Part shown: piece after piece, positions 8,010 to 16,310 of the stretch
Numbering within the stretch: the stretch's first letter is position 1
How the letters are laid out: each line of letters starts with the position of its first letter
NCBI RefSeq assembly: GCF_030733265.1
Contig: NZ_JASHJI010000019.1
Coordinates: forward strand, 1 to 64,000
Length of the DNA stretch: 64,000 nucleotides
Direction: 5' to 3'
Source: Roseibium sp. MMSF_3412
GTDB lineage: Bacteria > Pseudomonadota > Alphaproteobacteria > Rhizobiales > Stappiaceae
The notes under the pieces: model-generated
Told to the model about the DNA's origin: nothing
Databases searched by the model: none
What the model saw: only the letters and a program-made list of their open reading frames with translations
Position numbers and translations under genes: made by a program

Positions 8010-8533
8010 ATTGGCGCGTCCAGCAGATACTCGAGCTGCGCGTCGGACAGGTCCTCCAGTTCAAGAAGTGCTTCGTATGGATCTCCGGTCAGACCGAGAA
8101 TGCGCGCGAATGCAGGCTCGGTTTTCATGCCGCCCCGCTTCAGATCGACAATCCGTTCGCGCAACTGCGGCCGCAAGGCCAGAAGTCTTTCCTCAATGCG
8201 AAAATGGCGAACGCCCCACTGAACTTCGGTCGCAATTTCCTGGCAGAAGATCTCGATTTCCCATCCCATGGCACAGAACGATGCAATGATCGCGGGGTCA
8301 GGCAGATGGTTCGGGGTCCGGATCGAAAAGGACTTCATCTCACCGAAGGAGCGGCGTGCAACATCGGCAAACCTGTCAAAATCCGGTGCGGAACAGGCGA
8401 TGTCGATGTCGCTCAGAGGCGTCGCAATGCCGAGAGGCGGCGTTCCGATCACTATCGGATCGAACTCGGCAAGCAAACGAAGAAGCGCAAGCTGGTTCAC
8501 GACATCAAGGTAAGACGGTTTCATCGTCACCAT
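8006..8533 (-). CDS. Nucleotidyltransferase-fold protein (DUF4269-like)
   Basis: A 175-residue protein with the pattern GTPPLGIATPLSDIDIAC, the Gly...Asp-x-Asp signature of the nucleotidyltransferase fold. Layout and length fit DUF4269 proteins as I remember them. There is no signal peptide. A second possible start is the ATG at 8524; neither has a clear ribosome site. It converges with the esterase, overlapping by four bases. Substrate and role are unknown; toxin or tRNA-modifying relatives exist in the wider fold, but nothing here supports that directly. Confidence 0.6.
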   Translation of the reverse strand: MVTMKPSYLDVVNQLALLRLLAEFDPIVIGTPPLGIATPLSDIDIACSAPDFDRFADVARRSFGEMKSFSIRTPNHLPDPAIIASFCAMGWEIEIFCQEIATEVQWGVRHFRIEERLLALRPQLRERIVDLKRGGMKTEPAFARILGLTGDPYEALLELEDLSDAQLEYLLDAPI

Positions 8534-8826
8534 TCAGCGAAAGGAAGGCAGACCCGCGATCCTGGAGCATCGGGCGACAAGTCTGCATCATTTGATGTTG
8601 GAAAGCAGTTCATTCGGCAAGGCGCGTCGCGCAGAGCGATGCGGTGTATCGGGCAAGCGGCGCAACGCTGCCGATGGGCTGCTTTCCATCACCCGAAGGG
8701 CCGGTCTCCTTTGCCCGCTGACATCGTTGGATCGCACTTGTGGTGGGAAACACCGCGGCGCGCAATCCGCCTCCTCAGCAGACAAAGGAGATTCGGTCAA
8801 ATGGTGCACACTTATCGCCCGATGCT
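8534..8826. other. Intergenic gap without recognised feature
   Basis: About 290 bases between the DUF4269-like gene and the Sel1-repeat gene. Open frames here have no family resemblance or ribosome site. It probably carries the promoter of the downstream minus-strand gene at 8533, but no box was recognised. Confidence 0.3.
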
Positions 8827-9375
8827 CTAGTAAATCCGCTGGAACTTCCATTCGTCGGCATCCGGGGTCACGCTTTTCCAGTCGTAGCCGCTGTCGCGCA
8901 GTTCTTCGGCCGTTTCAAAGCCCTGTTCGGCAGACCGGTCGATAAACTCCCTGCCGAGATCGGGGTTCTGCTCGACACCGTAACCGCGCAGCAAGTCGAG
9001 GCCATAGTTGAACTCACCGACAGGATCACCCGCTTCCGCTGCTTTCCTGTCCCATTCGGCGGCCGCCTCCGGGTTTTCGTCCTGCCCAAGCCCGTTCTGG
9101 TCCATGTAAGCCATCCAGGTCATCGTTCCGGTCCAGCCCCGGTCGGCACAATTCTGGAAAACCTTGCGCGCGGCTTCATGGTCACCCCTCTTGGTCATCA
9201 GGTAGCCCTGCGCACACACGACCATGTCGACATCGCCTTCCAGCGCCCTGGCAAGCGACTTGTTCAGGCTCATCTCTTCCGGATTGAGCGTGCCGCCGCT
9301 GTCGGCGTCGTCAGCCTGCGCCGCGTTTGCGGCCAATCCAGCCGCCAGCAGGGTCATGACAACAATTGATTTCAT
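8827..9375 (-). CDS. Periplasmic Sel1/TPR-like repeat protein
   Basis: Small exported protein of 182 residues with a signal peptide (cleavage near AAQA-DD). Two Sel1-like helical repeats are visible around 60-150 (WMAYMDQNGLGQDENPEAAAEW and FNYGLDLLRGYGVEQNPDLGREF), a module for protein contacts. Strong GGAGG site before the ATG. It follows the ABC-2 permease gene on the same strand by 38 bases, so it belongs to the PQQ-associated operon. Similar small Sel1 proteins occur in quinoprotein dehydrogenase loci; precise role unknown. Confidence 0.68.
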   Translation of the reverse strand: MKSIVVMTLLAAGLAANAAQADDADSGGTLNPEEMSLNKSLARALEGDVDMVVCAQGYLMTKRGDHEAARKVFQNCADRGWTGTMTWMAYMDQNGLGQDENPEAAAEWDRKAAEAGDPVGEFNYGLDLLRGYGVEQNPDLGREFIDRSAEQGFETAEELRDSGYDWKSVTPDADEWKFQRIY

Positions 9376-9413
9376 GTCCGGGCCTCCTTGTTTTCATACC
9401 CCGCCCGACGGGG

Positions 9414-10205
9414 TCAGGCCTTCCGCCGAACGATGCCGCGCGCGGGATCATACCCCAAAATGCTGAGCCCGAGAAACACACCGAAGGCCAGCAGCACCCA
9501 GACGAGCGCCATGCCGTTGAACTGGCCATAGAGTGCAAAGCGGATCAGTTCGACACCGTGCGAGAACGGATTGAAGGCGCAAATGTCCCGGAGCAGAGGC
9601 GAGGCCTCTGCCATTTTCCAGAGCGGATAGAGCGCCGTCGACAGGAAGAACATCGGGAAGATGACGAAATTCATGACACCGGCAAAGTTTTCCAGCTGGT
9701 TGATCGTACTTGAGAGCAGAAGGCCGAGTGCGCCCAGCATCAGGCCAGTCAGGATCAATGCGGGCAGGATCGCGACATATCCCGCAAACGAAAAATCAAT
9801 GCCCGTCAACGCCGCGATCGCCAGGAAGGTATAGACTTGAAAGATCGATATGGTGGTGCTGGCAAAGAGCTTGCAGAACAGCAGCCACCAGCGCGGGATC
9901 GGGCTGGTCATAAGAAGGCGCATCGAGCCCATCTCGCGATCATAGACAAGGCTCAGAGACGACTGCATTCCGGAAAAGAGCTGGATCATGCCGCACAGGC
10001 CGGGAACGATATAGACCTCGTAGGTGATGTAGGTCTGGTAGGGCGGCTGGATCGACAGGCCAAGCGCTGCGCGAAACCCGGCTGCAAACACGATCAGCCA
10101 GACCAGCGGCCGGACGATCGCGGCCAGAAAGCGGCCACGCTGCGAGACGAATCGCGAGGCCTCCCGATGCACGATGGCAGCAAGGCAGATCAGGGCCGCT
10201 TTCAT
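9414..10205 (-). CDS. ABC-2 type permease of the PQQ-alcohol dehydrogenase system (PedC-like)
   Basis: Inner-membrane permease of 263 residues with six or so hydrophobic segments, matching the ABC-2 family subset encoded with PQQ-dependent alcohol dehydrogenases (PedC in Pseudomonas). It overlaps the preceding ATPase gene as ATGA, so the two form one exporter-type ABC complex. The transported compound is not established for this family; export of a toxic intermediate or of a factor for the quinoprotein has been suggested. No substrate-specific residue can be read from the sequence. Confidence 0.75.
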   Translation of the reverse strand: MKAALICLAAIVHREASRFVSQRGRFLAAIVRPLVWLIVFAAGFRAALGLSIQPPYQTYITYEVYIVPGLCGMIQLFSGMQSSLSLVYDREMGSMRLLMTSPIPRWWLLFCKLFASTTISIFQVYTFLAIAALTGIDFSFAGYVAILPALILTGLMLGALGLLLSSTINQLENFAGVMNFVIFPMFFLSTALYPLWKMAEASPLLRDICAFNPFSHGVELIRFALYGQFNGMALVWVLLAFGVFLGLSILGYDPARGIVRRKA

Positions 10206-10924
10206 TCACTGCCTCCCGTCATTTCCAGAAAGCGGGATTGCAGGGTCATGCCGTCGGCAATTCCGGCAGCGCTTCCATCAGCCAGAACGATACCCTTGTG
10301 CAAGACGATAAGACGGTCGTTGTCCCGCACTTCATCCACGAGATGTGTCGCCCAGAGAACCGTCAGATCCTGCTCTGCGGCCAGGTCATGAACGTGTCCG
10401 GTTATTGCCTGGCGGGTGGCGGCGTCGAGACCGACCGTCGGCTCATCCAGCAGCAGCACCTGCGGTTCATGGATCAGCGCCCGGGCAATCTCCATACGTC
10501 GGCGATGACCGCCATTCAGCGCGCGGACCTTCTCGTGCATCCGCTCACGCATGTTGACCCGCTCAAGTACGGTGTTTATGCGCTTGTCCGCAACTGTTCC
10601 AGACATCCCGTGGAGTGCTGCGAAATATTTCAGATTGCGGCGGACGGTAAGATCCAGATCGAGGGTCGGCTGCTGAAAGACAACACCAATCTGCGCCAGT
10701 GCTTTACCGGGCGCGCGTGACAGGGACTGCCCGGCCACACTGACATCGCCTGCATCCGGCACGAACAGGCGCGTCAGGATCGAAAACAACGTGCTCTTCC
10801 CCGCACCGTTCGGGCCGAGAAGAGCACAGAACGATCCTTTCTCCAGAGAAAAGCCGACATTGTTAAGCGCCGGCTTCTTTCCGTAGGAATGCGTGATGCC
10901 CTGAACGCTCAGGCGCGCTGTCAC
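10202..10924 (-). CDS. ABC ATPase of the PQQ-alcohol dehydrogenase system
   Basis: ATP-binding subunit of 240 residues partnering the ABC-2 permease. Walker A is GPNGAGKST, Walker B is VLLLDEPTVGLD, and the H-loop is ATHLV. The signature motif is atypical, NGGHRRRMEIARAL instead of LSGGQ, as in some ABC-2 subfamilies. Both ends overlap neighbours by four bases (ATGA), indicating tight coupling with the small periplasmic protein upstream and the permease downstream. Role within alcohol oxidation inferred from the conserved gene set. Confidence 0.82.
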   Translation of the reverse strand: MTARLSVQGITHSYGKKPALNNVGFSLEKGSFCALLGPNGAGKSTLFSILTRLFVPDAGDVSVAGQSLSRAPGKALAQIGVVFQQPTLDLDLTVRRNLKYFAALHGMSGTVADKRINTVLERVNMRERMHEKVRALNGGHRRRMEIARALIHEPQVLLLDEPTVGLDAATRQAITGHVHDLAAEQDLTVLWATHLVDEVRDNDRLIVLHKGIVLADGSAAGIADGMTLQSRFLEMTGGSE

Positions 10925-11376
10925 TTGATGGTGATCTCCAGTTTCTGCAGGTCACTGCCCGGTACGCCAAAATGGTAGGTTCCTGGCTTGATTGCAAGAA
11001 AACTGATTTCAACCGTACCGGCTTCGTCGAATTCAAGGCTATCGACGCCAAGCGGCCGGATTTCAATGCCCTCGATGACGATCTCGTCGATCCAGACCGC
11101 CCTGAAGAAATCGGCGCCCGCCAAGGCCAGTTCCTGGCTGCCGTCGGCCTCGATCTCGATTTCGTAGTAGGTTCCCGATTTCAGGTCCAGCGTGCCGCTC
11201 TCGTTGAGCGGCGTTCCTGCGGACAGTGTCAGGGGCGGCAGATCTTCCCGGTTGTCACGCGACATGATCCCGGCCGCTCCGAAGGTCGGTGCATCGTCGT
11301 CGTCATCATCGCCGTCAGCGATGGCCGGAGCAGTCAGGAGCGCAAAAGCGGTGGCAACGGCAAGCAAGAATTTCAT
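10921..11376 (-). CDS. Small periplasmic cupredoxin-fold-like protein with Asp-rich N-terminus
   Basis: A 151-residue exported protein with a signal peptide ending near AIA. The mature protein begins with a striking acidic run (D-G followed by six Asp), then a beta-rich domain reminiscent of cupredoxins (GTVEISFLAIKPGTYHFGVPG). The usual Cys/His/Met copper ligands are not visible in that C-terminal loop, so copper binding is doubtful. The acidic run could bind Ca or lanthanide ions, which is speculative. It sits inside the PQQ-associated operon between the beta-propeller and the ATPase, with a good GGGAGGAAACC ribosome site. Confidence 0.6.
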   Translation of the reverse strand: MKFLLAVATAFALLTAPAIADGDDDDDDAPTFGAAGIMSRDNREDLPPLTLSAGTPLNESGTLDLKSGTYYEIEIEADGSQELALAGADFFRAVWIDEIVIEGIEIRPLGVDSLEFDEAGTVEISFLAIKPGTYHFGVPGSDLQKLEITIK

Positions 11377-11394
11377 GGTTTCCTCCCGGTTCTG

Positions 11395-12366
11395 TTAATT
11401 CGTCGGCCGGTAGGCCGCGCCCCACGGGAAGCGCCCGACCTTGATCGTCTTGACGGGTGCCAGTTCCGCGACATCGATCACCGTCACGTCTCCCGACACG
11501 CCATTTGTCGTGAAGAGCAGACTTTCATCACCGTTGAAGGCCATGTGCCAGACGCGGCGGCCCACCAGAATGTAGTCGGTCACCTCGTAGGTTTTCGGAT
11601 CGACCACAGCAATGTGGTTGGACGGTCCGAGCGCAACGAAGACATGCTTGCCGTCGCGCGTCATCTCGAAGCCGACCGGCTGCACCCGGTCGGGGTGAAT
11701 GCCCTGGATCTCGAAATTGATCTTGGCTTTTTCTGTCTGGCTTTCCCGGTCGAACACCGTGATCGTGCCGCCAATCTCGGAGCTGACCCAGAGCTCGGAT
11801 CCGTCATGGGTGAACTCCGCGTGCCGCGGCCGCTGGTCGACGATCGTGTTGGCGAACAGCTCCTGGGTGTCGGTATCGATCCAGTGCGCCATGTTGGTGG
11901 TCTCGGAGGTGGTGATCGCGATCTTGCCGTCCGGCGACACCGCCATGCCTTCCGGCTCGATGCCGACGTCGATCTGGGCGATCACCTTGCGGGTCTCGGT
12001 ATCGACAACGGTCGTGATCGCGTCATCCTCGTTGGCGATGTAGAGATGGCGGTTGTCCGGGTGCAGGACGAACTGTTCCGGGTCCTCGCCGGAGGGCAGT
12101 TCGTGCAGGATCTTGCCTGTCTCCGGATCGATCACCTGAACCGTGTCGCTGTCGGAGGCGCACAGATAAAGCACCGAATGATCGATGGCAAAGGTGATGC
12201 CGCGCGGCCGTTCCCCAACCTCGAGTGTGCGGACCACCTCGAGGGTATCGATATCGATCACGCTGATGGTGTCGTCCTTTTCGTTGGAGACCCAGATCTC
12301 GTCGGCAGCTGCAGTGGAAAGTCCCAGACCGAGCGTCAGCCCGGCAACCGTCAAGAACGTTCGCAT
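11395..12366 (-). CDS. PQQ-associated YVTN beta-propeller protein
   Basis: Periplasmic beta-propeller of 323 residues with a signal peptide (cleavage near TAAA-DE). Repeated YVTN-type blades recur every 40 or so residues (NEKDDTISVIDIDTLEV, SDSDTVQVIDPETGKI, NEDDAITTVVDTETRKV and so on), giving about seven blades. This is the beta-propeller family encoded with PQQ-dependent alcohol catabolism. It lies between the ABC binding protein and the small acidic periplasmic protein, all on one strand with short gaps, and probably acts with them outside the membrane. No catalytic residues recognised. Confidence 0.8.
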   Translation of the reverse strand: MRTFLTVAGLTLGLGLSTAAADEIWVSNEKDDTISVIDIDTLEVVRTLEVGERPRGITFAIDHSVLYLCASDSDTVQVIDPETGKILHELPSGEDPEQFVLHPDNRHLYIANEDDAITTVVDTETRKVIAQIDVGIEPEGMAVSPDGKIAITTSETTNMAHWIDTDTQELFANTIVDQRPRHAEFTHDGSELWVSSEIGGTITVFDRESQTEKAKINFEIQGIHPDRVQPVGFEMTRDGKHVFVALGPSNHIAVVDPKTYEVTDYILVGRRVWHMAFNGDESLLFTTNGVSGDVTVIDVAELAPVKTIKVGRFPWGAAYRPTN

Positions 12367-12376
12367 GTTTCACTCC

Positions 12377-13543
12377 CTAGAATGCTGTGCAGGCGCTTTC
12401 CGCCGCGTCTATGCCGAGCGTGTCGAGCTCGGTTCTCTGATGCAGAAATCCTTCGAACGGGGCCTGAGCCACGACCGCCCGCGGATGCGTCAGGGGGATG
12501 GGTTGGCGCATTTGCCCGTTCCAGGTCCGGAAGGTCTGTGGCCTTCCCTTGAAGCCGGCGAGTTCGAAATCCTCCGACATGATGTAGTCGCGGATGGGCC
12601 CGGCTTCGGCCTGGTTGGTCCGTGTCACGGATTCGCCGATGGTGCGCATGGCAGCCCAGGCGGCATAGTCGACCGGACGCATCGGCCTGCCTGCGAGTTC
12701 CTCGAAACGGTTCTGCAGCTGGGCCGCACCCCATTGTTCCACCGTGCGGTCCCAGGCGGCCGGAACCAAGCCTTCAGTGCCCGCGACCGGGCGCGGCTCC
12801 CAGGCGTTGAACGGCACATAGCGGCCGAAATCGTCGGTCTCGTCGGCGACCACCAGCAGGTGATGTTCGGGAAAGTCCTGCGTAAAGAGCGGCAGCTCCT
12901 GAAAGGCGTTGCGGCGCATGTCGGCATCGACGTCCCAGACCTTGCGCTCCAGGATGCGGACGCCGAATTTCCGGGCCGAGTCGTCCAGCGCATCAGCGAA
13001 AGCCTGATCCCTGGCGTTCGGTCCGGCAACCACGACCCAATCGGTCCATTTCCTGCGAACACCGAACTGGGCCAGTGCATCCGTGAGCATGGCCCGCGAG
13101 GGCAGCGTATGAAGCACGTTGGCGCGGCACGAAGCGTCTCTCAAGGCTGTTTCCGGCGAGCCTGCATTGATGAGAACGGCCGACCCCGCCTCCGGCAGAT
13201 CGGCAAGGGCGAGCAACTCGTCCGCCGGTGCCTTTACGATGATGAAAGAGGTGATCGCGAGCAACTCGCGCGCGGCGGATAGGAAATCGCCGCCTTCCTC
13301 CACGATCCTTGATTCCAGAGCATAGGTCTGCTTCAGGAACCGGCCGGTGGTGGCATTGTCCTTTAGGCCAAGTTCCGCACCCGCGAGGCCCTCGTTCTCC
13401 GGGATCGGATCGAGATTTGAGAGGACCGGAGGCTGCGGCTCAACCTTTTCAAGATATCCGACCGTAACGGCGACCTCGGCATGTGCTGCGCCGCAGCAAA
13501 CCCATAATATCGCTAAGTATTTTGCGATCGACCTGACAATCAT
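12377..13543 (-). CDS. ABC substrate-binding protein of the PQQ-alcohol dehydrogenase system
   Basis: Exported binding protein of 388 residues related to branched-chain amino-acid receptors, of the subtype found only with PQQ-dependent alcohol dehydrogenases. A signal peptide is visible (cleavage near CCGAAHA). The ATG at 13543 is chosen over TTG 13546 because GGGAGA precedes it by seven bases. First gene of a minus-strand operon of six: binding protein, beta-propeller, small acidic protein, ATPase, permease, Sel1 protein. It is divergent from pedF across 164 bases. Ligand unknown. Confidence 0.78.
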   Translation of the reverse strand: MIVRSIAKYLAILWVCCGAAHAEVAVTVGYLEKVEPQPPVLSNLDPIPENEGLAGAELGLKDNATTGRFLKQTYALESRIVEEGGDFLSAARELLAITSFIIVKAPADELLALADLPEAGSAVLINAGSPETALRDASCRANVLHTLPSRAMLTDALAQFGVRRKWTDWVVVAGPNARDQAFADALDDSARKFGVRILERKVWDVDADMRRNAFQELPLFTQDFPEHHLLVVADETDDFGRYVPFNAWEPRPVAGTEGLVPAAWDRTVEQWGAAQLQNRFEELAGRPMRPVDYAAWAAMRTIGESVTRTNQAEAGPIRDYIMSEDFELAGFKGRPQTFRTWNGQMRQPIPLTHPRAVVAQAPFEGFLHQRTELDTLGIDAAESACTAF

Positions 13544-13707
13544 CAAACCATCTCCCGCGCCGTTAATACACGCGGCCTCCCAGTGACTTGAAGGTTAGTC
13601 TGATGTTTGCCGAAAGAGCAAGGAACCGGGACTTGTCCCTTGGTACAATAGCGCCCCGGGAAGAGCTGTGCGTATCTAACCGCGATGATCTCGGGAGGAG
13701 AGAACTC

Positions 13708-14430
13708 ATGAATTTCCGCAACTGCTTGCTTGGCATCTTCGCGGCCGGAACCGCCCTTTCGCTGACCGCGCTCGATCAGATGGGACGGGTGGAAGCACAC
13801 GGCGATGTCGCCCCTCAGGCCGTCGATACGGCAGGCCTTCCCGACCTCGGCGAAGAGTGGCTTGCCGAAAATCCGTGGCGCGATCCTGAAAGCGAATTCT
13901 GGGCGCTTGCGATCAAGATCGGCGCCTCCGGCTACAATCAGAACTGTGCACGCTGCCACGGCCTGGAAGTGATTTCCGGCGGCCTCGCGCCCGATCTGCG
14001 CTATCTCGAGGCCGACGACTACGGCGATGAATGGTACCTGGAGCGCTACCAGCACGGCTATACACAGAACGGCATCACCAAGATGCCCGCCTTCGGAGAG
14101 CTGCTGGGCCAGGAGGCGGCATGGGCCATCCGGACCTATGTCGAGACGAGGCCGGACGAAGGTGCGCTCGATCCGCATGCCGACCGTTTGAAAGCCATAC
14201 GGGACAAGATCAAGGACCTTGCGGCCTCAACCTCGGCGGCGGACGCGGAGGACACCGTCGCACCGCTGCGCACCGAAATGTCGGAAATCGCCGATTCACT
14301 CGAAACAGGGTCCGGTGCTCCGAAAGCCGATTCCGTTGCTTCACGCGCGGTCTTGCAATTGGACGGGTCTGATGAAAGTCTCAAGAAAACCGCAGAGATT
14401 TTGACGATCGGATTGTCGGCCGCCCAATAA
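13708..14430 (+). CDS. pedF: Cytochrome c-550, PedF type
   Basis: Periplasmic monoheme cytochrome c of 240 residues accepting electrons from the quinoprotein dehydrogenase. The signal peptide is followed by the family mark HGDVAPQAVDT. Heme attachment is CARCH at 80-84 and the likely axial ligand is Met126 (ITKMPAFGE). The C-terminal 80 residues form an extra helical region beyond a minimal cytochrome. The start at 13708 is fixed by GGGAGGAGAG just upstream. The stop and the next start share one base (TAATG), so translation is coupled to the XoxJ-like protein. Confidence 0.85.
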   Translation: MNFRNCLLGIFAAGTALSLTALDQMGRVEAHGDVAPQAVDTAGLPDLGEEWLAENPWRDPESEFWALAIKIGASGYNQNCARCHGLEVISGGLAPDLRYLEADDYGDEWYLERYQHGYTQNGITKMPAFGELLGQEAAWAIRTYVETRPDEGALDPHADRLKAIRDKIKDLAASTSAADAEDTVAPLRTEMSEIADSLETGSGAPKADSVASRAVLQLDGSDESLKKTAEILTIGLSAAQ

Positions 14431-15347
14431 TGCTCAACCCCGTGCGACAAACGGCACTTGCACTCCTGGCCCTGTTCACCCTGGCCGGGACAAGTGCGTT
14501 TGCGCAGAATTGCGAGAATGTGCGCTTTGGCGACGAAGCAGAGCGCAAACCGCAAAATGTCGGCCGGGACATCGTCGGTCAAAGCCTTGACGACATTCAG
14601 GAACGCGGCACGATCAAGATCGCGGTCTACGAGGATTTCCCTCCCTTTTCCTACAAGGAGGGTGGCGTCCTGAAGGGTGTTGATATCGAGATCGGCAAGC
14701 TGATCGCGGCCGATCTGGGCGTCGAGGCCCAGTTTATCGTGACTGCCGCCGATGAAAATGTCGACGGCGATCTGCGCAACAATGTCTGGCGGGGAAAACT
14801 GATCGGCGGACAGATTGCAAATGTCATGCTGCACATTCCCTATGACCGCGAACTTGGCTGCCGGAATGAAATGGTCGTGCTGAACGGGCAGTATTTCAAC
14901 GAACAGCTGGCGATCGCCTATCGCAAGGACGCCTATCCGGAGGACCCGCCGGTCCCGGCCTATTTCCGCTTCGACACCGTTGGCGTCGAGAACGACACGA
15001 TTTCGGATTTCTATCTCTCCAGCTTCGCCCGCGGACAGCTCATTGCCAACATGCGGCGGTTCCCGACCACGGACGACGCGATGACCGCGCTTGCCGACGG
15101 AGAGGTCATGGCGGTCATGGCACCCTTGTCACAGATCGAGCACGCGCTGACTGACAAACTCGCTGTACACATGCCGCCCTTTCCCGGACTGGCGAAGACT
15201 TCCTGGACACTCGGGCTTGCCGTGCGCCACAACTGGCGGCCGCTGTCCTATTCGGTGGATGACGCCATCCGCTATGCCGTCGAGGACGGACGGATGGCGA
15301 AAATCTTCGAAGACCATGGCCTGAGCTACACCAAGCCGGACTGGTAA
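14430..15347 (+). CDS. Quinoprotein-associated periplasmic binding protein (XoxJ-like)
   Basis: Exported protein of 305 residues with the fold of amino-acid ABC receptors (SBP family 3), with signal peptide cleavage near FAQ-NC. The subtype accompanies quinoprotein dehydrogenases; XoxJ/MxaJ relatives are proposed to help activate the dehydrogenase rather than transport solute, consistent with the absence of a matching permease here. Recognisable elements are GTIKIAVYEDFPPFSYKEGG and DIEIGKLIAADLGVEAQF. Coupled to pedF by a one-base overlap and convergent with the apbE gene. Confidence 0.8.
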   Translation: MLNPVRQTALALLALFTLAGTSAFAQNCENVRFGDEAERKPQNVGRDIVGQSLDDIQERGTIKIAVYEDFPPFSYKEGGVLKGVDIEIGKLIAADLGVEAQFIVTAADENVDGDLRNNVWRGKLIGGQIANVMLHIPYDRELGCRNEMVVLNGQYFNEQLAIAYRKDAYPEDPPVPAYFRFDTVGVENDTISDFYLSSFARGQLIANMRRFPTTDDAMTALADGEVMAVMAPLSQIEHALTDKLAVHMPPFPGLAKTSWTLGLAVRHNWRPLSYSVDDAIRYAVEDGRMAKIFEDHGLSYTKPDW

Positions 15348-15383
15348 CAGGGCTGACCGGTGAGACAGTTGACTTCGGTTTCC

Positions 15384-16310
15384 TCAAACGCGGAGTAACC
15401 GGCCGTCCCGATCCTCGAACCAGATCGCTGCCGCCAATCCCTCCGCGATCGTTTTCTGCGCAAGATCAGTGGTCGATGTCAGGGCAAGCGCCGTCGACAG
15501 GCCGTCGGCGGCCGCAGCCGTGTCTGCCTGAACGGTAACCGAGCGCCAGTGCGGTTCGCTCCCGCCAGGACCGGGTCGAACAATATGGCCGCTGCCGTTC
15601 TGAAAGCGTGTTCCGTGAGGTGCTGATGTCGCAACAGAGGAACGGCGAAGGTCCACGGTGTCCAGCACGCCATCGCCGGTGCTTCCGATGCCGATAAGGG
15701 CAGGTTTCGAGCCGGCGCGGTACTCGCCGACATGGACAAGATGCGGATCGAATCCGTGTGCGTTCAGGACTTCGCTGACCCGGTCCGTCGCAAATCCCTG
15801 GGCAATGCCGTTGAGCGTCATGGCCATGCCGGGAACCGAAAAGGAAAGGTCTGCACCATCCCGGAGCACCCTCGTCCAGCCGATCCGTTCGGCAAGCGAC
15901 TGACGTTCGGACGGCGACAGCCTGTCTTTCGACCGTGCCAGGGCCACCATCATCGGCTGTACCGTCGGGTCGAACAGACCGTCGCTCGTCCTGTGGACCC
16001 TGTCGACGATCCCGACCAGGCGCGCAAACTCCGGCGGCATCTTCAGACTGCCGCCGGCGTTCAGCCGATTGAGTGCCGACCCGGGCAGATAGAGGGAAAA
16101 CAGGTCTTCCATGCGCCGGATCGTGTCCCGAGCTGCAAGGACGGCCTGTTTCGCGTGATCCCGATCTGCCCCGAACAGCCTGATCTCCGCCTCCGCACCA
16201 AGCGCGCGTCCGCGCCAGATGACCGTTTCGGCGCGCACGGGCTGCAAGGCCGTGGCCGAGGCGATGCAGCCGGCCATGATTGTCAGGAAACGGCGCCGCG
16301 TGGCGGTCAT
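15384..16310 (-). CDS. apbE: FAD:protein FMN transferase, ApbE/NosX-like
   Basis: Periplasmic flavin transferase of 308 residues that attaches FMN covalently to Thr in target proteins. A twin-arginine-type signal starts the protein (TATRRRFLTIMAG). Family motifs include LFSLYLPGSALNRLN, the GIAQGFATDRV segment and the late DGLSTAL motif. The ATG at 16310 has a GGGAGGCAGCT site and overlaps the nosR-like stop as ATGA. The obvious client is that NosR-like protein, which has a flavinylation motif. NosX plays this role in denitrifiers, but no other denitrification gene is present. Confidence 0.85.
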   Translation of the reverse strand: MTATRRRFLTIMAGCIASATALQPVRAETVIWRGRALGAEAEIRLFGADRDHAKQAVLAARDTIRRMEDLFSLYLPGSALNRLNAGGSLKMPPEFARLVGIVDRVHRTSDGLFDPTVQPMMVALARSKDRLSPSERQSLAERIGWTRVLRDGADLSFSVPGMAMTLNGIAQGFATDRVSEVLNAHGFDPHLVHVGEYRAGSKPALIGIGSTGDGVLDTVDLRRSSVATSAPHGTRFQNGSGHIVRPGPGGSEPHWRSVTVQADTAAAADGLSTALALTSTTDLAQKTIAEGLAAAIWFEDRDGRLLRV

